From the NCBI GenBank assembly GCA_030648035.1, contig JAUSII010000061.1, forward strand, positions 1 to 37,447: a DNA stretch of 37,447 bases, read 5' to 3'. The translations under genes and the position numbers were made by a program. Within the stretch, counting starts at the first letter, position 1. Every line of letters begins with the position of its first letter. The notes below the pieces were generated by a model. The model was given only the letters and a program-made list of their open reading frames with translations, made no database searches and was not told the origin of the DNA. This document shows, in pieces, positions 19,261-27,765 of the stretch. The DNA comes from Deltaproteobacteria bacterium. Lineage in GTDB: Bacteria > UBA10199 > SPLOWO2-01-44-7.

Positions 19261-20187
19261 ATGAAATTATTTCGCGAAGTCCCCCATTTTGCCTTCATGA
19301 AAAACCGCTTTATTTTTTTAGGGATGTCGGGGGCCATCGTCGCCTTAAGCCTCTTTTTTATATTCACCAAGGGTTTGAATTACGGCACCGATTTTATGGG
19401 GGGTGTCAAACTCCAGTATCAGTTTCCCAAAACAGTCTCCGATGGAGAAATCCGCAAAACTTTGATGGACCTTCATCTGGGGGATGTGTCGGTGGTCCGT
19501 TATGGCAGGGCGGAGGAAAATCGCTTTGTCATCAAGGTCTCCAAGCCTGCTCTCGACACGACCACCCTTTCTCCCACCATCACGCCGGTGTTGACCCGCG
19601 CCTTTGGCGAACAGGGACTCGTTCTGGAAAAAGAAGAGTCTGTGGGACCCAAGGTTGGACAGGAATTGCGCCGCAAAGGTTTGATGACCGTGCTCTTCTC
19701 GCTCTTCTGCATGCTGGTTTACATCGGTTTTCGTTTCGATTTTTATTTTGCGCCAGGCGCAATTGTCGCCCTTTTTCATGACGTGATTGTGACTCTGGGT
19801 ATTTTTGCCCTTCTGCAACTGGAATTCAATCTCACCATTCTGGCGGCGGTGCTGACTATCGTCGGCTATTCTTTGAACGACACCATCATTGTGTTTGACC
19901 GCATTCGCGAACACACGCGCCTCATCAATCCCGAATCCATCGAGGAGGTCGTCAACACCAGCATCAACGAAACTCTGGCCAGAACGCTGATCACCTCGAT
20001 GATTGTTTTCTTCGTGGTGATGGTGCTCTTTTTCTTCGGTGGCGCAACCATCAAAGATTTCGCATTCGCCTTCGTGATTGGCGTCATCACCGGCACCTAC
20101 TCCACCTTTTCCATCGCATGTCCCATTTATATCGCCATGTATCGCCATTTTCCGAAAGTGCAGTCGGCGTTGGGTAAAAAAGGATAA
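19261..20187 (+). CDS. secF: Protein translocase subunit SecF
   Basis: Forms the SecDF complex with SecD. One N-terminal membrane segment (about residues 17-36) is followed by GLNYGTDFMGGVKLQY, a short periplasmic domain (40-120), and five membrane helices including YSLNDTIIVFDRIRE and the family's ARTLITS motif. The 308-residue length is standard. The stop codon overlaps the recJ start by one base (TAATG), so recJ is probably translated by re-initiation from the secF message. Confidence 0.96.
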   Translation: MKLFREVPHFAFMKNRFIFLGMSGAIVALSLFFIFTKGLNYGTDFMGGVKLQYQFPKTVSDGEIRKTLMDLHLGDVSVVRYGRAEENRFVIKVSKPALDTTTLSPTITPVLTRAFGEQGLVLEKEESVGPKVGQELRRKGLMTVLFSLFCMLVYIGFRFDFYFAPGAIVALFHDVIVTLGIFALLQLEFNLTILAAVLTIVGYSLNDTIIVFDRIREHTRLINPESIEEVVNTSINETLARTLITSMIVFFVVMVLFFFGGATIKDFAFAFVIGVITGTYSTFSIACPIYIAMYRHFPKVQSALGKKG

Positions 20188-21905
20188 TGTCCCCATCCAA
20201 ACAGTGGCAATTGAAGGCCCCAGACATTGAAAAACAAAACCTATTCAGCAAAGCTTTGGGCATTTCCACCGTCACCGCACAAATCCTGATCAACCGCGGT
20301 GTCGACTCACTGGAATTGGCGCAATCGTTTTTAAATCCAACGCTTAAAAATCTTCCCAACCCGTTTCTGCTTCCCGACATGGAGAAGGGGGTCGCTAGAA
20401 TTTTGAAAGCCATCCGTGAAAAAGAAAAAATTGCGGTTTATGGCGATTACGATGTCGACGGCTTGAGTTCGGCATCCCTCTTCGCCACCTATTTTCGCGA
20501 GTCGGGGATCGAAGTGACCGTTTATATTCCCGATCGTATCAAAGAGGGTTATGGACTTCAGGCCGATGCCCTCAAAAGTTTGCAATCGCGAGGCATATCA
20601 CTCGTTGTCACCGCCGACTGTGGCAGCAAATCTCACGCGGCTTTGAGTGAAGCCAAAAAAATGGGGTTGGATGTTATCGTCACCGATCACCATCAGATCG
20701 ACGCCACCGATCCCGAAACATTCGCCTTCATCAATCCACAACGCCTGCCAAAGGGTAGCCCCGGACAGGAGTTGGCTGGCGTCGGCATGATATTTTTTCT
20801 GCTGATGGCGCTTCGCCAGAAGATGCGGGATGAAAAACTTTTTCAAGGGGCGGAGCCAAATTTAAAACAACATCTCGATCTCGTCGCTCTGGGAACCATC
20901 GGCGACATGGCCCCGATGACAGGGATCAATCGCATCCTGATTCGGTTTGGCCTCGAGGCCCTTGCAACCACCACCAAACCAGGACTCATCGCATTAAAAG
21001 AGGTGACCAAGTTGGGCGCCGCAAAAACAATCGACCCCTCTGACATCGGTTTTCGTCTGGCCCCGCGCATCAATGCAGGCGGGAGAATTGCCAAGGCCTC
21101 CCTTGGTGTCGATCTTCTATGTGCCACCGATCTCGATCGCGCACACAAGCTGGCCAAAATTCTGGACCAGTGCAATCAAGAGAGACAATCGATGCAGGAA
21201 AAACATGTGAAGGAGGCTCTTGAATTGGCCGCAGAGAAAAAAACAAAATTCAGTCTGGTGGTCGCCTCCAAGGGTTGGCACCCGGGGATCGTCGGACTGG
21301 TCGCTTCCAAAATGACGGAAACTTTTCACCGACCCTCTATCGCGTTGAGCATCGAGGGAGATGTGGCGCGTGGATCTGCAAGAAGCATCACCGGCATCGA
21401 CATCGTCACCGTTCTGGAAAAATGCACCGATCTGCTGGTGCAATTTGGCGGCCACACCGCCGCGGCGGGATTGACTTTGAAAATCGACAAGCTGGAACTT
21501 TTTGAAGAGCGTTTTGAGGAGACAGTCCGTGAAGCCATGAGTGACGATATGGCAACCCCCATCCTGCATATCGATTGCGAACTGGATTTCTCGGAGATCC
21601 ACGAAAAATTGCTAGCAGAGCTGGAACTTTTAAAACCCTTCGGCATTAAAAATCCCGAACCCCTCTTCTCGGCAAAAAAAATAAAATTCTTCGACACCAA
21701 AATCGTCGGCGAAAAACATTTGAAATTTAAAGTGAGCGACCGACAAAAAGAATTCGCCGCCATCGCCTTCAACATGGGCAACATCCACCCACTTAAAACC
21801 GACACCGGAGATTGTGTTTTTGTCCCGCAGTGGAACATCTACCTCGATACCAAAACAATTCAGCTCAAGGTTAAAGACATTCGATATTTCCAGACAACCC
21901 CGTAA
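20187..21905 (+). CDS. recJ: Single-stranded-DNA-specific exonuclease
   Basis: 5'-to-3' single-strand DNA exonuclease used in RecF-pathway recombination and base-excision and mismatch repair. DHH-family motifs in order: AVYGDYDVDGLSSASL (residues 84-99), a VTADCGSKSHAAL segment, VIVTDHHQI, ALGTIGDMAPM, RINAGGRIAKASLGVDLL, then the DHHA1 part GWHPGIVGLVASKM and GGHTAAAGLTL. A C-terminal oligonucleotide-binding domain (about 460-572) is present. The 572-residue length is normal. Last gene of the sec operon-like run; it overlaps the opposing ligase-like gene by 46 bp at its 3' end. Confidence 0.96.
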   Translation: MSPSKQWQLKAPDIEKQNLFSKALGISTVTAQILINRGVDSLELAQSFLNPTLKNLPNPFLLPDMEKGVARILKAIREKEKIAVYGDYDVDGLSSASLFATYFRESGIEVTVYIPDRIKEGYGLQADALKSLQSRGISLVVTADCGSKSHAALSEAKKMGLDVIVTDHHQIDATDPETFAFINPQRLPKGSPGQELAGVGMIFFLLMALRQKMRDEKLFQGAEPNLKQHLDLVALGTIGDMAPMTGINRILIRFGLEALATTTKPGLIALKEVTKLGAAKTIDPSDIGFRLAPRINAGGRIAKASLGVDLLCATDLDRAHKLAKILDQCNQERQSMQEKHVKEALELAAEKKTKFSLVVASKGWHPGIVGLVASKMTETFHRPSIALSIEGDVARGSARSITGIDIVTVLEKCTDLLVQFGGHTAAAGLTLKIDKLELFEERFEETVREAMSDDMATPILHIDCELDFSEIHEKLLAELELLKPFGIKNPEPLFSAKKIKFFDTKIVGEKHLKFKVSDRQKEFAAIAFNMGNIHPLKTDTGDCVFVPQWNIYLDTKTIQLKVKDIRYFQTTP

Positions 21906-23236
21906 AGCACCCAGAAGGGAACAGCGGTGTAAGGAACCTCCAAAAAAGACAAAAAATTGGCGATGCAGATCCAATAGACAAGAATGGTTAGGAATAAAAG
22001 ACCGGCGACCGACTGCATCCGCACAAAATCGCGTGCCAACATCAGGATCGAAAGCAAAAATACGGCAATCAGCAAAACACCGACAATGCCAGCCCGGTAG
22101 ATGGCATGGATGAAAGAGTTGTGAGGCGGCATCCAGCCCAAGCCCCACCAGTCACCGAAAGACCAGCCCAGCATTTCAACCGTGCGCGATCGTTGCGGCT
22201 TGCCGAAACTCTGGCCCAACCACGAACGGGTGTCTATCACCTCGCGCATCAAATCGCGCCAAATGTAGAGACGAAGCAAAACGCTGTTGACACTGCCATC
22301 CGGTGTTGCCGATAAAAAGCCTGTTTTCGATACCGCCGTCCCCCCTTTTTCTTTTTCGGTTACCATCACATTTTCCGATTTTTCAGATGGAATCGGACTT
22401 TCAGGGATATAGAGCCGGACCGGAATATCCTGCAACTGGAATTGGGGGGACACCTCATGTAAAAGTTGTCTAACCTCTCCTTCATTCACCCCCCTCATCG
22501 CCTGCAGGCTGAAAAAATGGCTTATTTTTTGCCGGACAAAAAAAGCCCCGAACAACACGGCAACTCCCAAAAGCACAACTCCCGCCGTTTTCAAAAACGG
22601 CTTGACGGACCGAATCAGCATCCAGGTCAGAAACAGAAGTAAAAAAAGAATGGAAATAAAAACGCCGATGATATGGGACCTGCTGTAACTCACATCCAAA
22701 AAAACCCCAAAATCAAAAATAAACGGGGCAATGGCCATCAGGACGAACCGAAGCTTTTTGACGGGAAAGTGAAAAGCAAGAATGATCCAAATCATCACAA
22801 GAGGGCAGTAAAAATAGCCATACCATTCCACAAAATGGGGAATGACGGCCAGACCCATCAACAAAAAAACTGTGACGAATGATGAAAAATCGGACCGATG
22901 CCAAAAATGGAAAGCCAAAACAGCAAAGAGGGGGTAATAAAAAAGAGCGGCGCTACGAAAAGCAAGGGGACCGTAGTCATGATAGCCGATAAGGGCCTTC
23001 ATCAAAATCCAGACGATATAAATCCCCAACAGGACCCAAAAAGGGCCGGAAGGTTTTGTCCCCTCTTTCCAAAAAATGGCCGCAAGCAACAAAAGGGAAC
23101 CGATCAACAGAAACTCACCGACAAATATGGGAAAATCAAGAAAGGAAAGCTGAAGATGAATTTCGGCGAACCGCTGGGCGAAAACAGCGTATAAGAAACA
23201 GGTAGATAACAGCAAAAGACAACCGACTCTGCGCAT
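21860..23236 (-). CDS. O-antigen ligase / Wzy-like polysaccharide membrane protein (1)
   Basis: Multi-span inner-membrane protein with about ten hydrophobic segments. A large hydrophilic loop (about residues 255-365) carries the family's hallmark near its end: WLGQSFGKPQ, then WMPPHNSFIHAIYRAG, where the His-Asn pair aligns with the conserved Wzy_C motif. Members polymerise or ligate O-antigen, capsule or other glycans on the periplasmic side. The ATG at 23236 (MRRVGCLLLL) is preferred. The frame is open back to a TTG at 23296, which has no ribosome site and adds an implausible extra hydrophobic stretch. No glycosyltransferases are near, so the substrate is unknown. Overlaps recJ tail-to-tail by 46 bp. 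Confidence 0.85.
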   Translation of the reverse strand: MRRVGCLLLLSTCFLYAVFAQRFAEIHLQLSFLDFPIFVGEFLLIGSLLLLAAIFWKEGTKPSGPFWVLLGIYIVWILMKALIGYHDYGPLAFRSAALFYYPLFAVLAFHFWHRSDFSSFVTVFLLMGLAVIPHFVEWYGYFYCPLVMIWIILAFHFPVKKLRFVLMAIAPFIFDFGVFLDVSYSRSHIIGVFISILFLLLFLTWMLIRSVKPFLKTAGVVLLGVAVLFGAFFVRQKISHFFSLQAMRGVNEGEVRQLLHEVSPQFQLQDIPVRLYIPESPIPSEKSENVMVTEKEKGGTAVSKTGFLSATPDGSVNSVLLRLYIWRDLMREVIDTRSWLGQSFGKPQRSRTVEMLGWSFGDWWGLGWMPPHNSFIHAIYRAGIVGVLLIAVFLLSILMLARDFVRMQSVAGLLFLTILVYWICIANFLSFLEVPYTAVPFWVLYGVVWKYRMSLTLS

Positions 23237-23255
23237 AGGGGAAAAGATTCTTACC

Positions 23256-23283
23256 TTGCAAAAAAAAAACAACAAGCTAAAAT
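23256..23283 (+). promoter_or_regulatory. Candidate promoter of the collagen-like gene
   Basis: TTGCAA at 23256-23261 and TAAAAT at 23278-23283 are 16 bp apart, with an A-tract between. They lie 31 bp before the ATG at 23315. AAAGGAGG about 8 bases before that ATG is a strong ribosome site. The spacing is plausible, but the A-rich context makes chance matches likely. Confidence 0.45.
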
Positions 23284-23314
23284 TCTTAAAATACAAAGTA
23301 CAAAGGAGGATCAG

Positions 23315-23941
23315 ATGGAAAAATTTTCAAAGTGGTTGTTGATTGTATCTTTTGTGACGGTGAGTCTGATTTCAGCCCGTCTCGTTCAGGCGGCACCACC
23401 CTTTAGCAGTTTAGTTTGTGACAATGCCCGTGCGTGTGACGCCATTCGAAGAATTCCAGCAGGTCCGCGTGGGCCTACCGGACCGCGTGGGCCAGCCGGT
23501 CCCACCGGACCACGTGGTTCTGTCGGTCCAGAAGGTCCAGCCGATAATGTCTATTTTGTTCCTTCGGGTCCTCTCACAGCTGAAAATTATCTCTGCAGTC
23601 CAGGTTTTGTCGCAGCAATGGACAGTTATGCCAATCGTCCTTTGACCGCGCTTGAAACGGCTTATATTCAAAACAATGCCTTTTGTTTCAAAAGGAGCGG
23701 GATTGTGGAGCCGTTGTCATGCTCCACCATAGGAGATGTGGAGGTCAAAACAAGTCAGGACATTTCATCAGACCGTAACGGCGGTTGGATTGCCAACGGA
23801 ACAGGTTGGGTCACCAACGGTGGACATACATTTTCTGTCAAACTCTATAACGCCAATGAGGGATCTTCATCCGGCTTTCGTGAAGTCCCTGTTTATCGCT
23901 ACATTGTCTGCGCCCTATCAAGCCGACTTTTTCCGCATTAA
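23315..23941 (+). CDS. Secreted collagen-like repeat protein
   Basis: Exported 208-residue protein. Signal peptide at residues 1-27 (cleavage after VQA). A Cys-containing stretch precedes a collagen-type Gly-X-Y run of about nine triplets (GPRGPTGPRGPAGPTGPRG and continuing, about residues 50-76). A 130-residue C-terminal domain with several Cys (LCSPGF, FCFKRSG, LSCSTIG, YIVCALS) probably folds with disulfides. Bacterial collagen-like proteins are usually surface stalks or filament parts; the Gly-X-Y run here is short. The gene has its own ribosome site and strong terminator and sits alone between two opposite-strand ligase-like genes. The role is unknown. Confidence 0.85.
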   Translation: MEKFSKWLLIVSFVTVSLISARLVQAAPPFSSLVCDNARACDAIRRIPAGPRGPTGPRGPAGPTGPRGSVGPEGPADNVYFVPSGPLTAENYLCSPGFVAAMDSYANRPLTALETAYIQNNAFCFKRSGIVEPLSCSTIGDVEVKTSQDISSDRNGGWIANGTGWVTNGGHTFSVKLYNANEGSSSGFREVPVYRYIVCALSSRLFPH

Positions 23942-23954
23942 TTTGTGAAAGAGG

Positions 23955-23996
23955 AACCCCTCCGGAAATCACTTTCCGGGGGGGTTTTCTTTTTTC
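23955..23996 (+). terminator. Rho-independent terminator of the collagen-like gene
   Basis: AACCCC-T-CCGGAAA, a TCAC loop, then TTTCCGG-G-GGGGTT form a strong stem with a single T/G pair. It is followed by TTCTTTTTT on the plus strand. It starts 14 bp after the collagen-like stop codon. The same bases encode the last residues of the opposing ligase-like gene (stop at 23969), so the terminator is embedded in that gene's coding end. Confidence 0.85.
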
Positions 23997-25579
23997 AAAT
24001 CGCGCTTCAAATAATTTCTCACATTTTCCGCCAAATCAAATCCGGGCGCATTCCTCAAGGCATGATCCAGAAGAACGATGGCTTCCACCGGTTTTTTCTC
24101 CTGAATTTTAAGACTCGCTGTCTGATACAGAACTGAAGGAACAAACGGAAATTCGCGGTAGAGTTGCCGCGTGGCGGCTTGACCTTTTTCGAAAGGAGGT
24201 TCCCGCAAAAAAGCATCGACGTAAACATACAGGGAATCAAAGGCCAGCGGAGCCAAACTATGCGCGCGACGGGCCCACTCTTTTTTTGCCGAATCATCAG
24301 GGGCGGTGCGGCTTTTCCAGTAAGCATAAAGACTCGTATTATAAGCGGTCACAAAAAATATGGCCGCACCACCGATAAAAAACAAAACCGGTCGAATTTG
24401 TTTAACGGTCACTGTTCGACAGGAAATCTGTTGCAACATCCAGCCAACATAAAAAGCGGTCAGGGCACGAATCAGGGGATTTAGAAAGGCGGTGGAAAAT
24501 TGCCAACTGACCAGGACGATCAGCAGACCTGCAACAGCACTTACCATCTGCGGCGAACGGGGAAGTCTCACTCCCCGCCACAAAAGAAAACTCCAAAAAG
24601 AAACGAAGGCCAGCAAGCCCAAAAAACCGGTCTCGCTCCACTGATGCAACAATTCATTATGGGGATGCACATACCATTCTTTTTCAGTCTGCACCCATTG
24701 TCCGGGCCTCTGATATGCAAATTCCGGAAAGATAAATCGATAACTTCCCATTCCCCAGCCGCGCCAGGGCTTCGCCGTGATCATGTCGGCAGTCACAAGA
24801 TAATTAATCCAACGACCGTTGGTCATGTCGCTTGTGTAAGTCCATCGCTTCAAAACAGAATTATCCTGCAAGCTTTTTGGCAGAAAAAAGGCAAGGGCGA
24901 AGACAACCATGACCGCGAAGGCAATCCACTTCCAACGTCTCCACCGCATCACCATCCAAAAAAAAGCGGCGGCAAAACCCAGTATGGAGGCCCTTGAGCC
25001 CGAAATCCAAAGACCTGTCAAAATCAGAACAAGACAACCGAACCAGAGAATTTTTTTCTTTCTATTTGATTCTGATTCAAAAAGATAAAAAACCATTGGA
25101 AGATGAAGCGCCATGAAATCACCGTAATAAGCAACCCAGCCAATGGGTGTCACCATATAAGCACTATAGGCAACAAATCTTATTTCAAAAACCCACAATA
25201 TTCCCAAAACACCAATCAATGCCGCGGATAAAACGGCCGCCTTCATCAAGTAGAGCCTCTCATTCCCGCTACATCGTGAAAAACTCCAGGCGAGTCCTCC
25301 CCACAACAAAAGACGAGCCCAGGCAAGGAACCCTTCATAAATTGGAATTTGAATCGACAGGAGTGCAAAAAAAATATAAATCAAAAAAAGTAGCGCGGGC
25401 CAAAAAGGAATTTTTAAATTTTTATCCCGAAACAGACAATAAAGAAAGACCAGCCCCGAACCGGAATAAAAAAGAAGATTTTTGAAATCATCGAACGGTT
25501 TGGGCCAAGCATCGGAAAAAGAAAAATACAACGACACCCACCAACAAACAAAATAGAATTTGACACATCGCGTAATCAT
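23969..25579 (-). CDS. O-antigen ligase / Wzy-like polysaccharide membrane protein (2)
   Basis: Second member of the ligase/polymerase class in this locus, 536 residues from the ATG at 25579. About eleven membrane spans. The periplasmic loop holds WRGWGMGSYRFIFPE and YVHPHNELLHQWSETG, the HPHNE form of the Wzy_C motif. After the last span, about 120 C-terminal residues look like one or two TPR-type helix pairs (AIVLLDHALRNAPGF). The open frame continues to a GTG at 25675, but that would run into the opposing phasin-like gene, so the ATG 35 bp from it is preferred. Shared function with the ligase-like gene 2.3 kb away is possible but the two sequences are clearly distinct. Substrate unknown. 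Confidence 0.85.
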   Translation of the reverse strand: MITRCVKFYFVCWWVSLYFSFSDAWPKPFDDFKNLLFYSGSGLVFLYCLFRDKNLKIPFWPALLFLIYIFFALLSIQIPIYEGFLAWARLLLWGGLAWSFSRCSGNERLYLMKAAVLSAALIGVLGILWVFEIRFVAYSAYMVTPIGWVAYYGDFMALHLPMVFYLFESESNRKKKILWFGCLVLILTGLWISGSRASILGFAAAFFWMVMRWRRWKWIAFAVMVVFALAFFLPKSLQDNSVLKRWTYTSDMTNGRWINYLVTADMITAKPWRGWGMGSYRFIFPEFAYQRPGQWVQTEKEWYVHPHNELLHQWSETGFLGLLAFVSFWSFLLWRGVRLPRSPQMVSAVAGLLIVLVSWQFSTAFLNPLIRALTAFYVGWMLQQISCRTVTVKQIRPVLFFIGGAAIFFVTAYNTSLYAYWKSRTAPDDSAKKEWARRAHSLAPLAFDSLYVYVDAFLREPPFEKGQAATRQLYREFPFVPSVLYQTASLKIQEKKPVEAIVLLDHALRNAPGFDLAENVRNYLKRDLKKENPPGK

Positions 25580-25613
25580 CGGTAGACTTTCACCATAACC
25601 CAAGGAGATAACT

Positions 25614-26066
25614 ATGAAAAAGCATAAAAATCGTAGACCTACCAACTGGAATTCTTTTGACCATGCCCTGACCACACTCGAGAAACAGGCCGAAAAGGCC
25701 TATGGGCAGTTGAAACATTCTCTGCCAAAACAGTGGGAGAAGAAGCTCGACCATCTCAAATCAAAAGATATCATGCGTTTAGCCCTCAAAAAGAGAAACC
25801 AGATCAGCAAAGAGGTCAAATTTTATGCAGACGGCATTGTGAACACACTGTCCAATGCCCATTTCTTGCCGAATAAAAATCGTCTGGTTGGTGTGGCGTC
25901 CAAAACCGGAACCAAAATTTTGTCCATGCTCGATTTTCCGACCAAAAAAGATGTGTCTCGACTCAATGCGCGTTTGAGCCAGCTTGAAAAGAGATTTAAA
26001 TCTCTCTCCAGCGGCAAACGCGCACATGCACGCCGAGCGCACGCACATCACAGAGCGGCGCATTAA
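25614..26066 (+). CDS. Phasin-like small basic protein
   Basis: Protein of 150 residues with a strong ribosome site (AAGGAG, 7 bp before the ATG). Its central region is helical and amphipathic. The segment MLDFPTKKDVSRLNARLSQL (about residues 105-124), then EKRFKSL, resembles the C-terminal coiled coil of phasin/PhaE-related proteins (pattern PTxxDVxxLNxRLxxLE). The tail is strongly basic and His/Ala-rich (KRAHARRAHAHHRAAH), like histone-type or nucleic-acid-binding tails. No polyhydroxyalkanoate synthase gene is near. It may coat storage granules, or bind DNA through its tail; neither is shown. It is followed by queC after 5 bp, so they may be co-transcribed. Confidence 0.6.
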   Translation: MKKHKNRRPTNWNSFDHALTTLEKQAEKAYGQLKHSLPKQWEKKLDHLKSKDIMRLALKKRNQISKEVKFYADGIVNTLSNAHFLPNKNRLVGVASKTGTKILSMLDFPTKKDVSRLNARLSQLEKRFKSLSSGKRAHARRAHAHHRAAH

Positions 26067-26071
26067 TTGCG

Positions 26072-26731
26072 ATGGCACGCGCAATCACCCTATTGTCGGG
26101 AGGACTCGACTCTTATCTCTCCACCGCATTGGCTCGCCAAGATCACGATGTAATTTTGGCGCTCACCTTTGACTATGGCCAGCGTGCCATCAAACCAGAA
26201 ATCAAGGCGGCACAAAAGATGGCCAAGTTGTGGCGCATCAAGCATCAGGTTATCGAATTGCCCTGGCTGAAAAGTTTGGGAAACAATGCCCTGACCAACA
26301 CGCGAACGATCCTCCCCCGTTTTCACGATGCAAAAAAACTGAAAGACAAAAAGGCGACCGAGAAATCGGCCGAGGCAGTCTGGGTTCCCAATAGAAACGG
26401 CGTTTTTATAAATGTGGCCGCGTCGTTTGCCGAAGGCCTGGGGGCCGAGTGGATTGTGACCGGCTTCAACCGCGAAGAGGCCGCCACGTTTCCCGACAAC
26501 AGCGCCGACTATGTCCATCGCATGAACCGCGCGCTGGAACTCTCCACACTGATGTTTCCGCCGAAGGTAAAAAGTTTTGTCCAGGAGATGGACAAAAAAG
26601 AGATGGTGCAACAAATGCTGGAAATGAAATTGCCCACCGATATTTTCTGGAGCTGTTACGAAGGGGGAGAAAAAATGTGCGGCACCTGCGAGTCGTGCGT
26701 GAGAACGCTCAACGCCCTTGCAGAAAACTAA
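26072..26731 (+). CDS. queC: 7-cyano-7-deazaguanine synthase
   Basis: Makes preQ0 from 7-carboxy-7-deazaguanine, ATP and ammonia in queuosine synthesis. The PP-loop SGGLDS is at residues 9-14. The zinc-binding cysteines are Cys195, Cys203, Cys206 and Cys209 in WSCYEGGEKMCGTCESC. VPNRNGVF and VTGFNREEAATFPDNS are family motifs in order. The 219-residue length is standard. It is 10 kb from queA-tgt, so the pathway genes are scattered; queD, queE and queF are not in the window. The stop overlaps the opposing orphan gene by 4 bp. Confidence 0.95.
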   Translation: MARAITLLSGGLDSYLSTALARQDHDVILALTFDYGQRAIKPEIKAAQKMAKLWRIKHQVIELPWLKSLGNNALTNTRTILPRFHDAKKLKDKKATEKSAEAVWVPNRNGVFINVAASFAEGLGAEWIVTGFNREEAATFPDNSADYVHRMNRALELSTLMFPPKVKSFVQEMDKKEMVQQMLEMKLPTDIFWSCYEGGEKMCGTCESCVRTLNALAEN

Positions 26732-27756
26732 GCCGCTTTAGCCGCTTTGCCCCGCATATAATTTGCCCGCTCTCTATTGGCCAAAATTTCTGCGCGCCGG
26801 TCCTGATCGGAAAGCTTGGTGTCCATTCCAAAAAGAACAGCTGTACGGTCATAAACCTCGGCGGCTTTCGGGTAATTCTTAAGATGCAAATCGTAGAGTC
26901 TGGCCATGCGCAAAGACACCTTCGCCGCATCGTGATATTGTCCAAACCTCTCATGAAGCGATACCAACTTGCGCAAAACATAGAGTTCCATCCCATGATG
27001 ACCGGCAGTGGCATAGGCACGGGAGGCCTCTTCCAAAACGCCAACCAATCGGCGCAAGGCAGGAATATCCTTTTTTGAATAAAAATTTTCCACAGCCTGA
27101 ATTTCTACATCCTGTTCCAAACCAACGACAAAATTCAGCAAGTCTCTCCCCTGATTCAATCGCGCCTGGGTACGTGGGTGGTTTTCATCCAAAATTCCTT
27201 TAGACCAATCGGTTCGCGCGGCAGAATTCCAGGCGATAGAAGCAGGGCGGTAGGCTCCAACCCCTTCCAATTCACGTGCCTGCCAGACATAAAATCGGTT
27301 GGCCTGACTTACCAATCCGATTTTTTCCAAACGGGCACCAACAAAAGTCAGGGCGGAGACAAAAAAGGTGGTCGACATCGACGGAACCGGCTTCACCACT
27401 TTTGAATTTTCGGTCTCATTTAAAATTCGGGGGGTATGTGGATGATCGACGGCGTCGAGTTTTCGCTTCACCGTGGCGGCGACCTCCGCAAAAACAAGAT
27501 CAGGAATTCCATGAAGTGCGCTGGTCATGCGTCGGGCCGATAAACCTATTTTTTCGACATCAAAATATTCCAAGAAAACATGAAATCCCTCTCCGGCTAA
27601 TTCTTTTTCCAAGACACCTGCAACAAAGTTGAGATGTGTGCCTTCTCTCCAAAGAGGATCCAGCACCGGTTCGCCGGGGTTCAAAGACACTGCCCGTACG
27701 ATACCCTCCGAGCCCAAAAGCAGTCCGCTGGCATACATTGAAAGTTGCATTGTCAT
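26728..27756 (-). CDS. Hypothetical protein with TPR-like C-terminal half
   Basis: Not recognised; 342 residues. The ATG at 27756 is supported by AGGAGA 6 bp upstream. No signal peptide or membrane span. The C-terminal half (about residues 225-325) is composed of paired amphipathic helices with TPR-like spacing (ALRRLVGVLEEASRAYATAG, KVSLRMARLYDLHLKNYPKA), suggesting a protein-interaction scaffold. The N-terminal half has no repeats (GSEGIVRAVSLNPGEPVLD). It is 9 bp downstream of the 272-residue orphan in the same direction, so the two are probably one transcript. No function can be proposed. Confidence 0.65.
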   Translation of the reverse strand: MTMQLSMYASGLLLGSEGIVRAVSLNPGEPVLDPLWREGTHLNFVAGVLEKELAGEGFHVFLEYFDVEKIGLSARRMTSALHGIPDLVFAEVAATVKRKLDAVDHPHTPRILNETENSKVVKPVPSMSTTFFVSALTFVGARLEKIGLVSQANRFYVWQARELEGVGAYRPASIAWNSAARTDWSKGILDENHPRTQARLNQGRDLLNFVVGLEQDVEIQAVENFYSKKDIPALRRLVGVLEEASRAYATAGHHGMELYVLRKLVSLHERFGQYHDAAKVSLRMARLYDLHLKNYPKAAEVYDRTAVLFGMDTKLSDQDRRAEILANRERANYMRGKAAKAA

Positions 27757-27765
27757 AAATATCTC

